The position numbers were made by a program, and so were the translations under genes. Positions 26,207-35,176 of a DNA stretch of 50,146 nt are shown here, in pieces. This stretch comes from Maritimibacter sp. (GTDB lineage Bacteria > Pseudomonadota > Alphaproteobacteria > Rhodobacterales > Rhodobacteraceae), in contig JAABTN010000020.1 of NCBI GenBank assembly GCA_011389895.1, positions 1-50,146 on the forward strand, in the 5' to 3' direction. How positions within the stretch are numbered: position 1 is the first letter of the stretch; each line of letters opens with the position of its first letter. The notes below the pieces were generated by a model. It searched no databases. It was not told where the DNA came from and saw only the letters and a program-made list of their open reading frames with translations.

Positions 26207-27655
26207 CTACCGGGTGACGACCGGGATACAGGCCGCCTGCCCCGCCATCAGCGCGGCACAGAAGCGGCGCGCATCCGACAGGTCGTCAAAGCCCATGGCA
26301 CGCAGGCGGTAGAAGGTCTTGCCACCCGATTGCGCCACTTCGATCACACGGGATTTGCCCGAGAGATATTCGTCGAAGCGGCCCGCAAGCTGATCCCATT
26401 CCGCACGCGCCACGTCTTCTGTGTCATAGGCTCCAAGCTGCACCAGCCGGGTGCCTGACGGGATATCGGCAGCGTCAACTTCGTTGGTTGCGGCCTGCGT
26501 GGCCGCCAAGAGCGCATCCGACGAGGGTTGCGAGGCGGCCCGGGCCACAAGGTCGGACGGGCGCGCGCGCGGACGCGGCGAGGCTTTGACACCGGGGCCG
26601 GTGACCGGTTCGGTTGCCTCGGCGGTCTCAGCCTCTGCGGGTTCATCGGCCCCGGTCGACAAAGGTTCTTCCCCATTGGCGATTTCTTCGGCTATGGCGA
26701 GCGCCTCGGCACGGGCCGCTTCCGCGTCATCGCCCGAGACCTGCGTGGCCGCCAGTTCGTCTTCAGGGCGAAATTCACCCGCTTCGGCACCGGGCGTGGC
26801 GTCCAGCATCGCCTCGGATACGGCGGGCGTGTCTTCCGGGCCAAGCTCTTCCGCGGGCGGGGCCAGAAGCACCTGTTCGGCAAGCTCGTCCGAGGTGCCG
26901 CCCCCGGCGACCGAATTCACGGCGAGCCCTTGGTTCGCGGCGGCCTGTCCGCCGGGGTTTTCCGGCGCGACCCGCATGGCCCCTTCGAGCGCGGCCACGA
27001 CCGGCACTTCGGTCACGTCGCGCATGGCGAGGTTATAGCCCCAAACCGCCAATCCGCCGATGAGCGCCAGCGACAAGAGCGCGCCCGCCCCGTTGAACGC
27101 GCGCCCGACGCCGCCTGCGCCATCGGCATAGGTCATCTCGGGCGGCGGCGGCGCGTAATGCGCCCCGGCGTGCTGCGGCGGGGTGGCATATTGTGCGCCT
27201 CTCGGCGGCGTGGCCTGTGGGCGATGCGCGGTGCCCAGCGTCGGCTGCTGCCACTGGGCTTGGGGGGGCTGTGCGTGTGGATGCTGCTGCACCTGAGGCT
27301 GCTGGTGGGGTTGGAAGCCTTGCGGCGGCGGGGCATAGCCCGCGCGCGCCGTATCATGGTGTGCAGGGTGTGCGTGTTGCGGAGACTGCGGCTGGGCCCC
27401 GTAGCCGTGATGCGCCGGGTCCAAGGGCGCCTGCGCGCCGTAACCCGTATGCGCTTGGCCAGATTGCCCCGCATGCCCGTGCATCGGCGGCTCGGATCGC
27501 ACGACGCGCCCGCCCGGCTGCTGCGCCGCGTGCTGTGCCGCCTGGTGCGGGTGCGCTGCCGGGTGGTCGCCGTAATAGCCGTGCTGTTGCGGTTGGGGCT
27601 GCCGTGGAGTCGTCGCGCCCGGAGCCTGACGGCTCCTCCAATTCGCGTCTGCCAT
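26207..27655 (-). CDS. SPOR domain protein with single membrane anchor
   Basis: A 482-residue protein. The first ~175 residues are rich in His, Gln, Pro and Gly (QQPQVQQHPHAQPPQAQWQQ) and presumably cytoplasmic. One membrane helix follows near 190-212 (GALLSLALIGGLAVWGYNLA), then an acidic, Ala-rich periplasmic linker. The last ~80 residues form a SPOR domain (GTRLVQLGAYDTEDVARAEW, YRLRAMGFDDLSDARRFCAA). SPOR domains bind denuded peptidoglycan at the division site. The start at 27655 has GAGGCAGG upstream. It heads the nagZ-scpAB run, linking wall turnover and chromosome segregation. Confidence 0.9.
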   Translation of the reverse strand: MADANWRSRQAPGATTPRQPQPQQHGYYGDHPAAHPHQAAQHAAQQPGGRVVRSEPPMHGHAGQSGQAHTGYGAQAPLDPAHHGYGAQPQSPQHAHPAHHDTARAGYAPPPQGFQPHQQPQVQQHPHAQPPQAQWQQPTLGTAHRPQATPPRGAQYATPPQHAGAHYAPPPPEMTYADGAGGVGRAFNGAGALLSLALIGGLAVWGYNLAMRDVTEVPVVAALEGAMRVAPENPGGQAAANQGLAVNSVAGGGTSDELAEQVLLAPPAEELGPEDTPAVSEAMLDATPGAEAGEFRPEDELAATQVSGDDAEAARAEALAIAEEIANGEEPLSTGADEPAEAETAEATEPVTGPGVKASPRPRARPSDLVARAASQPSSDALLAATQAATNEVDAADIPSGTRLVQLGAYDTEDVARAEWDQLAGRFDEYLSGKSRVIEVAQSGGKTFYRLRAMGFDDLSDARRFCAALMAGQAACIPVVTR

Positions 27656-27771
27656 ATCCTGCCTCGCTTCGACGTTCGGACGCGTCCGCCCTCGCCGATT
27701 CCTGGTGTCTTGCCTGACCCACGCCATGCGCAGGCCGAACCTCATCCACCACCCGGCAGCACTTGTTTAGA

Positions 27772-29490
27772 TCAGCGCATTTCTTCGAGTGGCGTCACGC
27801 CAAGGATACCAAGACCCGATGAAATCACAATGGAAACGGCCTTTGGGAGCGCAATTTTTCCGGATGTTGCAGGAGAATCACTCTCTTGCACGAAGCGCAG
27901 CTCCGGCTGGTCGTTGCCCTTGTTCCACAGCGCATGAAACTCTGACGCGAGATCATAGAGGTAAAAGGCGATGCGATGCGGCTCATGGGTCCGGGCCGCG
28001 ATCTCGACCAGACGGGGCCATTCGGCGAGCTTTTGGGCCACCGCCAGTTCACCCGGATCGGTGAGCGCGGGCACCCCCGGCGTCACGCCCATATCGGCGG
28101 CCTTGCGCAACACCGAATGGGCGCGCGCGTTGGCGTATTGCACGTAGAACACCGGGTTGTCCTTGGATTGTTCCAGCGCCTTGGCAAAGTCGAAATCCAG
28201 CGGCGCATCGTTCTTTCGCGTCAGCATGATGAAACGGGTGACGCCCGCCCCGACCTCGTCCACCACGTCGCGCAGGGTCACGAAGGTGCCCGCGCGTTTG
28301 GACATCTTGAACGGTTCGCCGTTCTTGTAGAGCTTCACAAGCTGGGTGAGCTTGACGTCGAGCGGCACGGTATTTGCCGACAGCGCCGCCACCGCCGCCT
28401 TCATCCGCTTGACATAGCCGCCATGATCCGCGCCGAAGACGTCGATCAACTGGTCGAACCCGCGCGACACCTTGTCGTAATGATAGGCGATATCGGGGGC
28501 GAAATAGGTCCATGATCCGTCCGATTTCATGATCGGCCGATCCACGTCATCACCGTAGTCGGTTGATTTGAAAAGGGTTTGTTCGCGCGGCTCCCAATCT
28601 TCGGGCAGCTTGCCCTTGGGCGGCTCAAGCGTGCCCTTGTAGATCAGGTTCTTGCCCCGAAGATCCTCGATCGCCGCCTCGATCCGGCCGGTGCCATAGA
28701 GGCTTTTCTCCGAGAAGAACACGTCGATCTCGACCCCGAGCGCGGCGAGGTCTTCGCGGATCAATCCCATCATCGCCTCGGTGGCGAAGCTGCGCACCGC
28801 GTCAAGCCAGACCTCTTCGCCCTTTCCGACAAACGCATCGCCCACTTCGGACTTGAGCGCCTCGCCCACCTCGATCAAATAGTCGCCGGGATAGGTGCCA
28901 TCCTCAAACGCGACCTCTTGGCCATGCGCTTCGAGATAACGAAGGTAGACCGAGCGGGCCAACACATCGACCTGCGCACCGCCATCGTTGATGTAATATT
29001 CCCGCGTCACATCGTGACCGGCGTAATCCAGAAGACTGGCCAGCGCGTCCCCAAACACCGCCCCCCGCGTATGACCGACATGAAGCGGCCCCGTGGGGTT
29101 CGCGGAGACGTATTCCACGTTGACGCGGGCCCCCTGCCCCATTGTCGAGCGACCATAGCCTTCGTCTGCCAGAACGGCTTCGACAAGCCCGCCCCAGACC
29201 GACGCATCGAGGCGCAGGTTCAAAAACCCCGGCCCCGCCACTTCGGCCCGCGCAACGCGCGGATCGCCGGCAAGATGTGTCGCCAGCGCCTCGGCAATAT
29301 CGCGGGGTTTGGCCCCGGCGGGTTTGGCCAGAACCATCGCGGCATTGGTCGCCATGTCGCCATGCGCCGGATCGCGCGGCGGCTCGACCGCCACGTTGGC
29401 AAAATCAAGCCCCTCGGGAAGCGCGCCTTCGGCCACCATCGCGTCGAGCGAGGTGATCACCAGCGTCTGAATGTCGGCGAACAGGTTCAT
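27772..29490 (-). CDS. argS: Arginyl-tRNA synthetase
   Basis: A 572-residue class I synthetase that charges tRNA-Arg. The HIGH box is seen in [20 protein letters not shown] (near residues 120-138) and a KMSK box in [15 protein letters not shown] (near 397). The N-terminal Add1-like domain ([20 protein letters not shown]) and the C-terminal anticodon-binding domain with DALR-like features ([31 protein letters not shown]) are complete. Length is normal. It precedes the SPOR gene by 116 bases. Confidence 0.98.
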   Translation of the reverse strand: MNLFADIQTLVITSLDAMVAEGALPEGLDFANVAVEPPRDPAHGDMATNAAMVLAKPAGAKPRDIAEALATHLAGDPRVARAEVAGPGFLNLRLDASVWGGLVEAVLADEGYGRSTMGQGARVNVEYVSANPTGPLHVGHTRGAVFGDALASLLDYAGHDVTREYYINDGGAQVDVLARSVYLRYLEAHGQEVAFEDGTYPGDYLIEVGEALKSEVGDAFVGKGEEVWLDAVRSFATEAMMGLIREDLAALGVEIDVFFSEKSLYGTGRIEAAIEDLRGKNLIYKGTLEPPKGKLPEDWEPREQTLFKSTDYGDDVDRPIMKSDGSWTYFAPDIAYHYDKVSRGFDQLIDVFGADHGGYVKRMKAAVAALSANTVPLDVKLTQLVKLYKNGEPFKMSKRAGTFVTLRDVVDEVGAGVTRFIMLTRKNDAPLDFDFAKALEQSKDNPVFYVQYANARAHSVLRKAADMGVTPGVPALTDPGELAVAQKLAEWPRLVEIAARTHEPHRIAFYLYDLASEFHALWNKGNDQPELRFVQESDSPATSGKIALPKAVSIVISSGLGILGVTPLEEMR

Positions 29491-29592
29491 GGTCTTTCCT
29501 TCGGCTGTCTCCCGCGCGGGTGTAGCATGAAGGCGGTCAAGGTCAACGCTTCGCCCGCCCTTGGCAGGCCCCGTGGTGGTGACCGGTCGCCC

Positions 29593-30753
29593 CTAAAGCC
29601 GCGACCTCGTGTCCGCGCCGCCGACAAAGGTCTTGTGCGTGTTGATGGCGAAGCGGTCGGTCATGCCCGCGATGTAATCCGCCACGATCCGCGCCAGCGC
29701 GCGCTCCTCGGTCGCCGTCGTGACGCCGTCGCGCCATTCCGGTGGCAAGAGCGCGGGGTCGGCCATGAAAAGCGCGAACAGGTCGTTCACGATCATGGTC
29801 ACCTCGTTGCGCATCTCGATCACCGACTGGGCGCGGTAGACGTTGCGAAATAAAAACCCGCGAAGCTGCTTCAATTCCGCCCACACCCCATCCGAGAAGC
29901 GGATCATCTGCTGCCCGGCCCGGCGCACGTCGTCAGCGGTTTGCGGGTCTACCTCGGCGATGATTTCGCGCGAACGGGCGAACACGTCTTCGACCATGGT
30001 GCCGAACACGCGGCGCAGCGCCTCGTGCCGCCGCCGCGACCGGTCAAGCCCCGGATAAAGCGCGTCCACCGTGTCATAGGCGCGCGCGATCATCGGAATC
30101 GCGTAAATGTCTTCTTCGCTTATCAACTGTGCCCGGATCGCGTCATGCAGGTCGTGGTTGTTGTAGGCGATATCATCGGACAGGGCCGCCACCTGCGCCT
30201 CGAGCCCGGCATGGGTGTCAAGCTCAAGATCATGGACCGCGTTGTATTCGGCCAGCGCCACCGGGATATCGCCGGTCACCGGCCCGTTATGCTTGGCGAT
30301 CCCCTCCAACGTTTCCCACGTCAGGTTGAGCCCGTCGAAATCCGCGTAGTGGCGTTCGAGCGTGGTGACAATGCGCAGCGCCTGCGCGTTGTGGTCAAAA
30401 CCACCGTAGGGTGCCATGAGCGCGTCCAGCGCCTCTTCCCCGGTGTGGCCGAAGGGCGTGTGACCAAGGTCATGGGCCAGCGCCACCGCTTCGGTCAGAT
30501 GTTCGTTCAATCCCAGCGTCCCGGAGATGGTACGCGCCACCTGCGCCACTTCGATCGAATGGGTCAGCCGGGTTCGGTAATAATCGCCCTCATGCTCCAG
30601 AAACACCTGTGTCTTGTGTTTCAGCCTGCGAAAAGCCGAGGCATGGATGATCCGGTCCCGGTCGCGCTGGAACGGCGAGCGAAAGGCGCTTTCCTCTTCG
30701 GCGAACAACCGCCCCCGGCTGTTTTTCGGATCACACGCGAATGTGGCTGTCAT
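29593..30753 (-). CDS. dgt: Deoxyguanosinetriphosphate triphosphohydrolase-like protein
   Basis: A 386-residue HD-domain hydrolase that splits dNTPs, typically dGTP, to deoxynucleoside and triphosphate. The metal-binding HD motif is complete: H65 (RTRLTHSIEVAQVAR), H94-D95 (ALAHDLGHTPFGHTGEEAL) and a later Asp in VAALSDDIAYNNHDLHD. Length fits the short dGTPase-like (type 2) group. The start at 30753 (MTATFACDP) has GAGGG upstream. It is divergent from erpA with 78 bases between starts. Confidence 0.93.
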   Translation of the reverse strand: MTATFACDPKNSRGRLFAEEESAFRSPFQRDRDRIIHASAFRRLKHKTQVFLEHEGDYYRTRLTHSIEVAQVARTISGTLGLNEHLTEAVALAHDLGHTPFGHTGEEALDALMAPYGGFDHNAQALRIVTTLERHYADFDGLNLTWETLEGIAKHNGPVTGDIPVALAEYNAVHDLELDTHAGLEAQVAALSDDIAYNNHDLHDAIRAQLISEEDIYAIPMIARAYDTVDALYPGLDRSRRRHEALRRVFGTMVEDVFARSREIIAEVDPQTADDVRRAGQQMIRFSDGVWAELKQLRGFLFRNVYRAQSVIEMRNEVTMIVNDLFALFMADPALLPPEWRDGVTTATEERALARIVADYIAGMTDRFAINTHKTFVGGADTRSRL

Positions 30754-30831
30754 GCTGCCCTCGTTGACTTGCCGCAAACCGGCACTCCCCCTATATTCCT
30801 TTCAGGACAAGAGAAAAAGCCGAGGTTTCCC

Positions 30832-31161
30832 ATGGAACTGAACCTTCCCCCCAAAGTGACCGAGCGCGCCTTTGCCCGTCTGGGCGAAATCGGGGCCGGC
30901 AAGGACGGAAAGGCGCTGCGCGTCGCCGTCGAAGGCGGCGGATGTTCGGGGTTTCAATACGACATCGTGCTGGATGCCCCCGCCGCGGACGATCTCGTGC
31001 TCGAAGGATCGGGCGAGAAGGTGGTGATCGACGAGGTTTCGCTGCCGTTCCTGACCGGGGCCGTCATCGACTTTACCGAAGAGCTGATCGGGGCGCGTTT
31101 CGTGATCGAAAACCCCAATGCGACAAGCTCCTGTGGTTGCGGCACGTCCTTTTCCATGTAA
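30832..31161 (+). CDS. erpA: Iron-sulfur cluster insertion protein (A-type carrier, ErpA/IscA)
   Basis: A 109-residue A-type carrier that hands Fe-S clusters to apoproteins. The three cluster-binding cysteines are C38 (EGGGCSGFQY), C101 and C103 (SSCGCGTSFSM). The FLTGAVIDFTEELIGARFVIENPNA block and terminal position of CGCG are typical of ErpA. A larger open frame to 29941 is dgt shadow; the ATG at 30832 has CCGAGGTTT upstream. It lies 172 bases before a 2Fe-2S protein, a possible client. Confidence 0.93.
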   Translation: MELNLPPKVTERAFARLGEIGAGKDGKALRVAVEGGGCSGFQYDIVLDAPAADDLVLEGSGEKVVIDEVSLPFLTGAVIDFTEELIGARFVIENPNATSSCGCGTSFSM

Positions 31162-31333
31162 GACGCTGATCTTGCGACTTGTGTCGCAAACGGGGATTTG
31201 ACCCCCGCCCCCCGACGCTACACTCGGACCAGAGTTTGGCAGGCTCCGCCCCTGCGGGATCGCAGCGCTGCGAGACGCTGGGTGGAGTTGGCCCAAGTTC
31301 AAGGGCCCGCGGTGAAGGCAAGGAACGCGCGAC
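31162..31333 (+). promoter_or_regulatory. 172-base leader between erpA and the ASKHA gene
   Basis: Holds three structured parts. A 7-bp hairpin TTGCGAC/GTCGCAA (31172-31189) lies just after erpA and may end its transcript. Near 31198, TTGACC is followed after 15 bases by TACACT, a plausible weak promoter. About 100 bases before the ATG contain GCAGG/CCTGC and the 14-base perfect palindrome TCGCAGCGCTGCGA. The ribosome site AAGGAACG precedes 31334. I looked for cobalamin, SAM and SAH riboswitch cores and saw no convincing match. Confidence 0.4.
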
Positions 31334-33364
31334 ATGACCGATCAAGACCCTTTGGTGATCTTCACGCCCTCGGGCAGACGCGGGCGCGTGGCCAAGGGCA
31401 CCAGCGTGCTCGACGCCGCCCGCGCGCTCGGGGTCGATCTCGATTCGGTCTGCGGCATGCGCGGCATCTGCTCGAAATGCCAAGTCGCGCCGGGGGTCGG
31501 GGAATTCTCGAAACACGGCGTGACGGTGACCGAGGATGCGCTGTCGCCGATCAATTCGGTCGAGGAACGCTATGACCGCGTGCGCGGGTTGAAGCCCGGG
31601 CGCAGGCTGGGCTGTCAGGCACAGGTCATGGGCGATCTCGTGGTCGATGTGCCCGCTGAAAGTCAAGTGCACAAACAGGTGGTGCGCAAGCGTGCCGAGG
31701 TGCGCGATATCGTGCTCTCCCCCACGCTCGCGCTGTCTTATGTCGAGGTGGCGGAACCCGACATGCACCACCCGTCCAGCGATGCCGAGCGGCTGTTGCA
31801 GGCGCTGCGCACGCAGACCGGACATGAGGTGCTCACGCTGGATCGTCACCTTCTGACCAGCCTTCAGGCGGTGTTGCGCAAGGGCAAATGGGCGGTCACC
31901 GCCGCCATTCACCAAGATGACGGGGCGGCAAGCGTGATCGCGCTGTGGCCGGGGTTTTTCGAAGGCAAGCTTCACGGTCTCGCCGTGGATCTTGGATCGA
32001 CCACCATCGCGGGCCATCTTGTTGAGCTTGAGACCGGCGATGTCCGCGCCTCCTCCGGGCTGATGAACCCGCAAATCCGGTTCGGCGAAGACCTTATGAG
32101 CCGGGTGTCATACGCGATGATGAACCCGGGCGGCGCGGGCGAGATGACCGAGGTGGTGCGCGACGGGCTCAACCGGCTGGTGGATGAGCTGGTGGAAGAG
32201 GCCGGGATCGAGCGCGACAGCCTGCTTGACGCCAGCTTCGTGATGAACCCGGTGATGCACCACCTGTTTCTCGGGATCGACCCCTACGAGTTGGGTCAGG
32301 CCCCCTTCGCGTTGGCCACGGGGGCCGCGCAGGCCTGTTTGGCCCGTGATCTGGGTCTCGACATCGCGCCGGGCACGCGGGCCTATGTGCTGCCGCTCAT
32401 CGCCGGGCACGTTGGCGCGGATGCCGCCGCGGTGGCGCTGTCCGAGGCCCCGCATCGGTCCGAAGATCTGGCGTTGGTGGTCGACGTGGGCACAAATGCC
32501 GAGATCCTTCTGGGCGACAAGACCGGGGTGATGGCCTGTTCGTCGCCCACCGGCCCAGCGTTTGAGGGTGCGCAGATCAGCTCGGGCCAACGCGCCGCAC
32601 CCGGCGCGATCGAGCGCATCGAGATCGACCCGGTCACGCGCGAGCCGCGCTTTCGCGTCATCGGGGTCGAGCTTTGGTCGGATGAAGACGGGTTCGAGGC
32701 GGCCGTCGGCGCCTCCGGGATCACCGGCATCTGCGGATCGGGCATCATCGAGGCGGTGGCCGAAATGCGCATGGCCGGGATCGTGGACCCGACCGGGTTG
32801 ATCGGATCGGCCGAGCAGGTCGGCACGCCCCGCTGCATCCCCGATGGCCGCACCCATTCCTATCTCTTGTGGGAAGATGGCGAAGGCCGCCAGATCACCG
32901 TCACGAATGGCGACATCCGGGCGATCCAGATGGCCAAGGCCGCGCTTTATGCCGGGGCCCGGCTGTTGATGGACAAGCGCGGGGTCGACACCGTGGACCG
33001 CGTCGTGCTCGCCGGGGCCTTCGGCGCGCATATCTCGCCGAAACACGCCATGGTGCTGGGCATGATCCCGGATTGCGCGCTCGACCGGGTCACAAGCGCT
33101 GGCAATGCGGCGGGCACCGGGGCGCGCATCGCGCTTCTCAACCGCGAGGCCCGGCGCGAGATCGAGGGGCTGGTGCACGAGATCGAAAAGATCGAAACCG
33201 CCGTGGAACCCCGGTTTCAGGAACATTTCGTCGCCGCCACCGCGATGCCCAACGCCGCCGACCGGTTCCCGATCCTGCGCAGCGTGGTGGATTTACCAGA
33301 GGTGGATTTCAACACCGGCGGCGATGGGGCGAGCGGCGGACGCCGCAGGCGGCGGCGCGGATAG
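31334..33364 (+). CDS. ASKHA domain protein with N-terminal 2Fe-2S domain (corrinoid-activator/RACo type, DUF4445)
   Basis: A 676-residue protein. Residues ~5-110 form a plant-type ferredoxin domain with cluster cysteines C40, C46, C49 and C94 (DSVCGMRGICSKCQ, RRLGCQAQ). A linker leads to two ASKHA ATPase lobes with phosphate loops LAVDLGSTTIAGHLVE and ALVVDVGTNAEILLGD, and GITGICGSGIIEAVAE. RACo/RamA proteins use ATP to drive one electron onto the inactive Co(II) corrinoid of methyltransferases. No corrinoid protein, methyltransferase or B12 gene is next to it here, so the client must lie elsewhere. The C-terminus is a run of seven Arg (GGRRRRRRRG-like). The ribosome site is AAGGAACG. Confidence 0.9.
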   Translation: MTDQDPLVIFTPSGRRGRVAKGTSVLDAARALGVDLDSVCGMRGICSKCQVAPGVGEFSKHGVTVTEDALSPINSVEERYDRVRGLKPGRRLGCQAQVMGDLVVDVPAESQVHKQVVRKRAEVRDIVLSPTLALSYVEVAEPDMHHPSSDAERLLQALRTQTGHEVLTLDRHLLTSLQAVLRKGKWAVTAAIHQDDGAASVIALWPGFFEGKLHGLAVDLGSTTIAGHLVELETGDVRASSGLMNPQIRFGEDLMSRVSYAMMNPGGAGEMTEVVRDGLNRLVDELVEEAGIERDSLLDASFVMNPVMHHLFLGIDPYELGQAPFALATGAAQACLARDLGLDIAPGTRAYVLPLIAGHVGADAAAVALSEAPHRSEDLALVVDVGTNAEILLGDKTGVMACSSPTGPAFEGAQISSGQRAAPGAIERIEIDPVTREPRFRVIGVELWSDEDGFEAAVGASGITGICGSGIIEAVAEMRMAGIVDPTGLIGSAEQVGTPRCIPDGRTHSYLLWEDGEGRQITVTNGDIRAIQMAKAALYAGARLLMDKRGVDTVDRVVLAGAFGAHISPKHAMVLGMIPDCALDRVTSAGNAAGTGARIALLNREARREIEGLVHEIEKIETAVEPRFQEHFVAATAMPNAADRFPILRSVVDLPEVDFNTGGDGASGGRRRRRRG

Positions 33365-33433
33365 CCGCGTTTTTCGCTTGCCCGAAGGGGGCGTTGCCCC
33401 GAAGCTGTCGGGGTCAGCCTTCGGAGACCCGCC

Positions 33434-33922
33434 ATGCGTGCCGCAACCCTCGCCCTGCCCATCCTGTGCAGCCTGTCGATCACCCCCGCCGTGGGCGCCG
33501 ATTTCGCCAGCGCCATGCTGAAGGGCGCCGACCTGTCCGGGCAGAGCCACGACACCACGGATTTCTCGGGCGCCTTTCTGGGCGAGGCGACGCTTGCGGG
33601 CAGCAGCCTTGATGGCGCGAATTTCCAAAGCGCCCTGCTCACCGATGCCGACCTGTCGGGGTGTTCCGCGCGGGGGGCCAATTTCGCCTCGGCGCTCTTG
33701 AAGAACACCGACCTGACCGGCTGCGATCTGACCGGGGCGGATTTCACCGGCGCGGTGCTTGACGGGGCGACGTTGGTCCAAACCATCCTGACCGACGCGA
33801 TCTTCACCCATTCGGTGCTCGACAATGCCGATCTTTCGGGGGCCATGACCGATGGCGTCGACCTTTCGGTCGCGCGCACCTGCGGCACGAGACTGCCCGA
33901 TGGACGCACGGGCCCGTGCTGA
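33434..33922 (+). CDS. Secreted pentapeptide-repeat protein
   Basis: A 162-residue protein with a signal peptide (MRAATLALPILCSLSITPAVGA, cleavage expected after VGA). About twenty pentapeptide repeats of the A(D/N)LSG or ANFxx type follow (FASAMLKGADLSGQ, GANFQSALLTDADLSG, LTGCDLTGADFTGAVLDG). These should form a right-handed four-sided beta-helix. Cysteines recur at C76 and C94 and twice near the end (ARTCGTR, GPC), consistent with a periplasmic, oxidised protein. Function unknown. It follows the ASKHA gene by 69 bases. Confidence 0.88.
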   Translation: MRAATLALPILCSLSITPAVGADFASAMLKGADLSGQSHDTTDFSGAFLGEATLAGSSLDGANFQSALLTDADLSGCSARGANFASALLKNTDLTGCDLTGADFTGAVLDGATLVQTILTDAIFTHSVLDNADLSGAMTDGVDLSVARTCGTRLPDGRTGPC

Positions 33923-33966
33923 CCCCACTTGACGCCCCGGCCCCATCAGCCTAAATCCACCTCCAC

Positions 33967-34040
33967 GCGGGTGTAGCTCAATGGTAGAGCAGGAGCTTCC
34001 CAAGCTTAAGACGAGGGTTCGATTCCCTTCACCCGCTCCA
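33967..34040 (+). tRNA. tRNA-Gly (anticodon CCC)
   Basis: A 74-base cloverleaf with an encoded CCA. The acceptor is GCGGGTG/CACCCGC, the D arm GCTC/GAGC, the anticodon loop TTCCCAA with anticodon CCC, and the T arm AGGGTTCGATTCCCT. It reads GGG codons. The anticodon stem GGAGC/GCTTA has a G-U pair and a G-A mismatch at its outer end (27-43). It stands just before the sugar-catabolic region. Confidence 0.95.
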
Positions 34041-34071
34041 AGCACACAAAAGACGCGATGCAACGAAGTGA

Positions 34072-34183
34072 CTTGGACCCTTGTTTTCAGGGCCAAGTTG
34101 ACACCGCGGATGGGCTTCCCCTTGTTGGCAAGGGACCTGGCGGAGACCGTTTGTTGGTATGGTTGGCCGCTGAGACCAACAAA
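34072..34183. repeat. Cluster of three inverted repeats in a 243-base gap
   Basis: The gap 34041-34283, between tRNA-Gly and the 3' end of the sugar operon, holds no credible gene. It contains three hairpins: CTTGG-a-CCCT (34072-34081) with AGGGCCAAG (34089-34097); CCCTTG (34119-34124) with CAAGGG (34129-34134); and a perfect 9-bp repeat TTTGTTGGT (34150-34158) with ACCAACAAA (34175-34183). None has a T tract on either strand. They may end the long minus-strand transcript in a Rho-dependent way, stabilise its 3' end, or mark an old integration site. Confidence 0.5.
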
Positions 34184-34283
34184 TGCCCTTGACCAACGCT
34201 GCCGCATAAGCCGGCCAATTCGGATGCAACCGCGGGAAAATGTGCGATGTGACGGGCCGCACCCCTGCTGTCGCCAACATGGG

Positions 34284-35147
34284 TCAATCGCGCGCGAGGA
34301 TCACTTGGTGTTCGGGTTGGCCCGATATGGCCCCGCGCGCTTGATAGACGCATCCCTGCGCGTCGTTTGGGGACACAAGGCCCTGGCGCGCCGTGGTTAT
34401 GAATAGGGTGGACAGATCGCTCCCCCCGAACGCGGGACAGGCGCTGTGTCGCCCGGCGAGCTGGACCGTGCGCTCAAGCCTGCCATCGGGGAGGTAGCGG
34501 GCAACGCGGCCCGCGCCCCATTGGGCATTCCACAGCGCGCCTTCGGCATCCACGACCGAGCCGTCCGGGTAGAGCTTGTCCTGGGTCAGGTCGAGAAACA
34601 GTTCCGGGTCGCCTTTCGGCCACCCTTCCTCGTCCAGAGGCTGTTGGTAGATTTTCTGCGTCAGGGTATCGGTGAAGTACCCGAAACGCCCGTCTGGCGC
34701 GAAACAGATCGAATTCGGGATCGTCACCTTGTCATAAAGGCAACGCAGCTTCCCGTTGTAGAAACGGTAAATCGACCCGCGCCCGGGTTCGGCGTTCTTG
34801 CCCATGGTTCCGATCCAGAACCCGCCGAACGGGTCGGCGCGACCGTCATTGGAACGTGTGCTCGCATCGTCCGCTTCCAGCGCACAGACCGGTTTCCGGT
34901 CTCCGGTCGCAATGTCGAAGCGCCACAGACCGGTTTCCGAGGCAATGAGCAGCGTCTCGTGATCGACCCAGCCCGCCGCCGAATGGTTTTCATCGAATTG
35001 CCATTCGAGCGCATTGTCGCCCTCGCGCGACAGGAGCCGGTTGCCGGTGATGTCGAACCAGAAAAGCTGTCCGCGCCCCGGATGCCAGAGCGGACCTTCG
35101 CCAAGCTCACAAAGGCGGGTGTCGAAGATCGTCGCGGTACCTGTCAT
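34284..35147 (-). CDS. SMP-30/gluconolactonase family sugar lactonase (L-arabinolactonase)
   Basis: A 287-residue six-bladed beta-propeller hydrolase. The metal ligands of the SMP-30 family are present: E17 (CELGEGPLWHPG), N145 (VTIPNSICFAPDG) and D195 (LYPDGSVVDAEG), plus N100 (STRSNDGRADPFGGFW). In this operon it should open L-arabino-gamma-lactone to L-arabonate, between the dehydrogenase and the dehydratase. The ATG has GGAGGGAGCG upstream. It is the last gene of the minus-strand unit, 29 bases after the aldehyde dehydrogenase gene. Confidence 0.9.
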   Translation of the reverse strand: MTGTATIFDTRLCELGEGPLWHPGRGQLFWFDITGNRLLSREGDNALEWQFDENHSAAGWVDHETLLIASETGLWRFDIATGDRKPVCALEADDASTRSNDGRADPFGGFWIGTMGKNAEPGRGSIYRFYNGKLRCLYDKVTIPNSICFAPDGRFGYFTDTLTQKIYQQPLDEEGWPKGDPELFLDLTQDKLYPDGSVVDAEGALWNAQWGAGRVARYLPDGRLERTVQLAGRHSACPAFGGSDLSTLFITTARQGLVSPNDAQGCVYQARGAISGQPEHQVILARD

Positions 35148-35176
35148 GTTCGCTCCCTCCCCGGTCGGCGTGGATC

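Noticed and set aside
24308..26458. 716-residue plus-strand open frame
   Set aside because: Antisense to scpB, scpA, nagZ and the SPOR gene end, with no family motifs and shadow-type composition.
31162..31333. Cobalamin, SAM or SAH riboswitch before the ASKHA gene
   Set aside because: No B12 box or other known core could be matched by eye; kept only as a structured leader of unknown nature.
34029..34280. 83-residue minus-strand frame in the gap after tRNA-Gly
   Set aside because: It overlaps the tRNA end, has no clear ribosome site and no family-like sequence.
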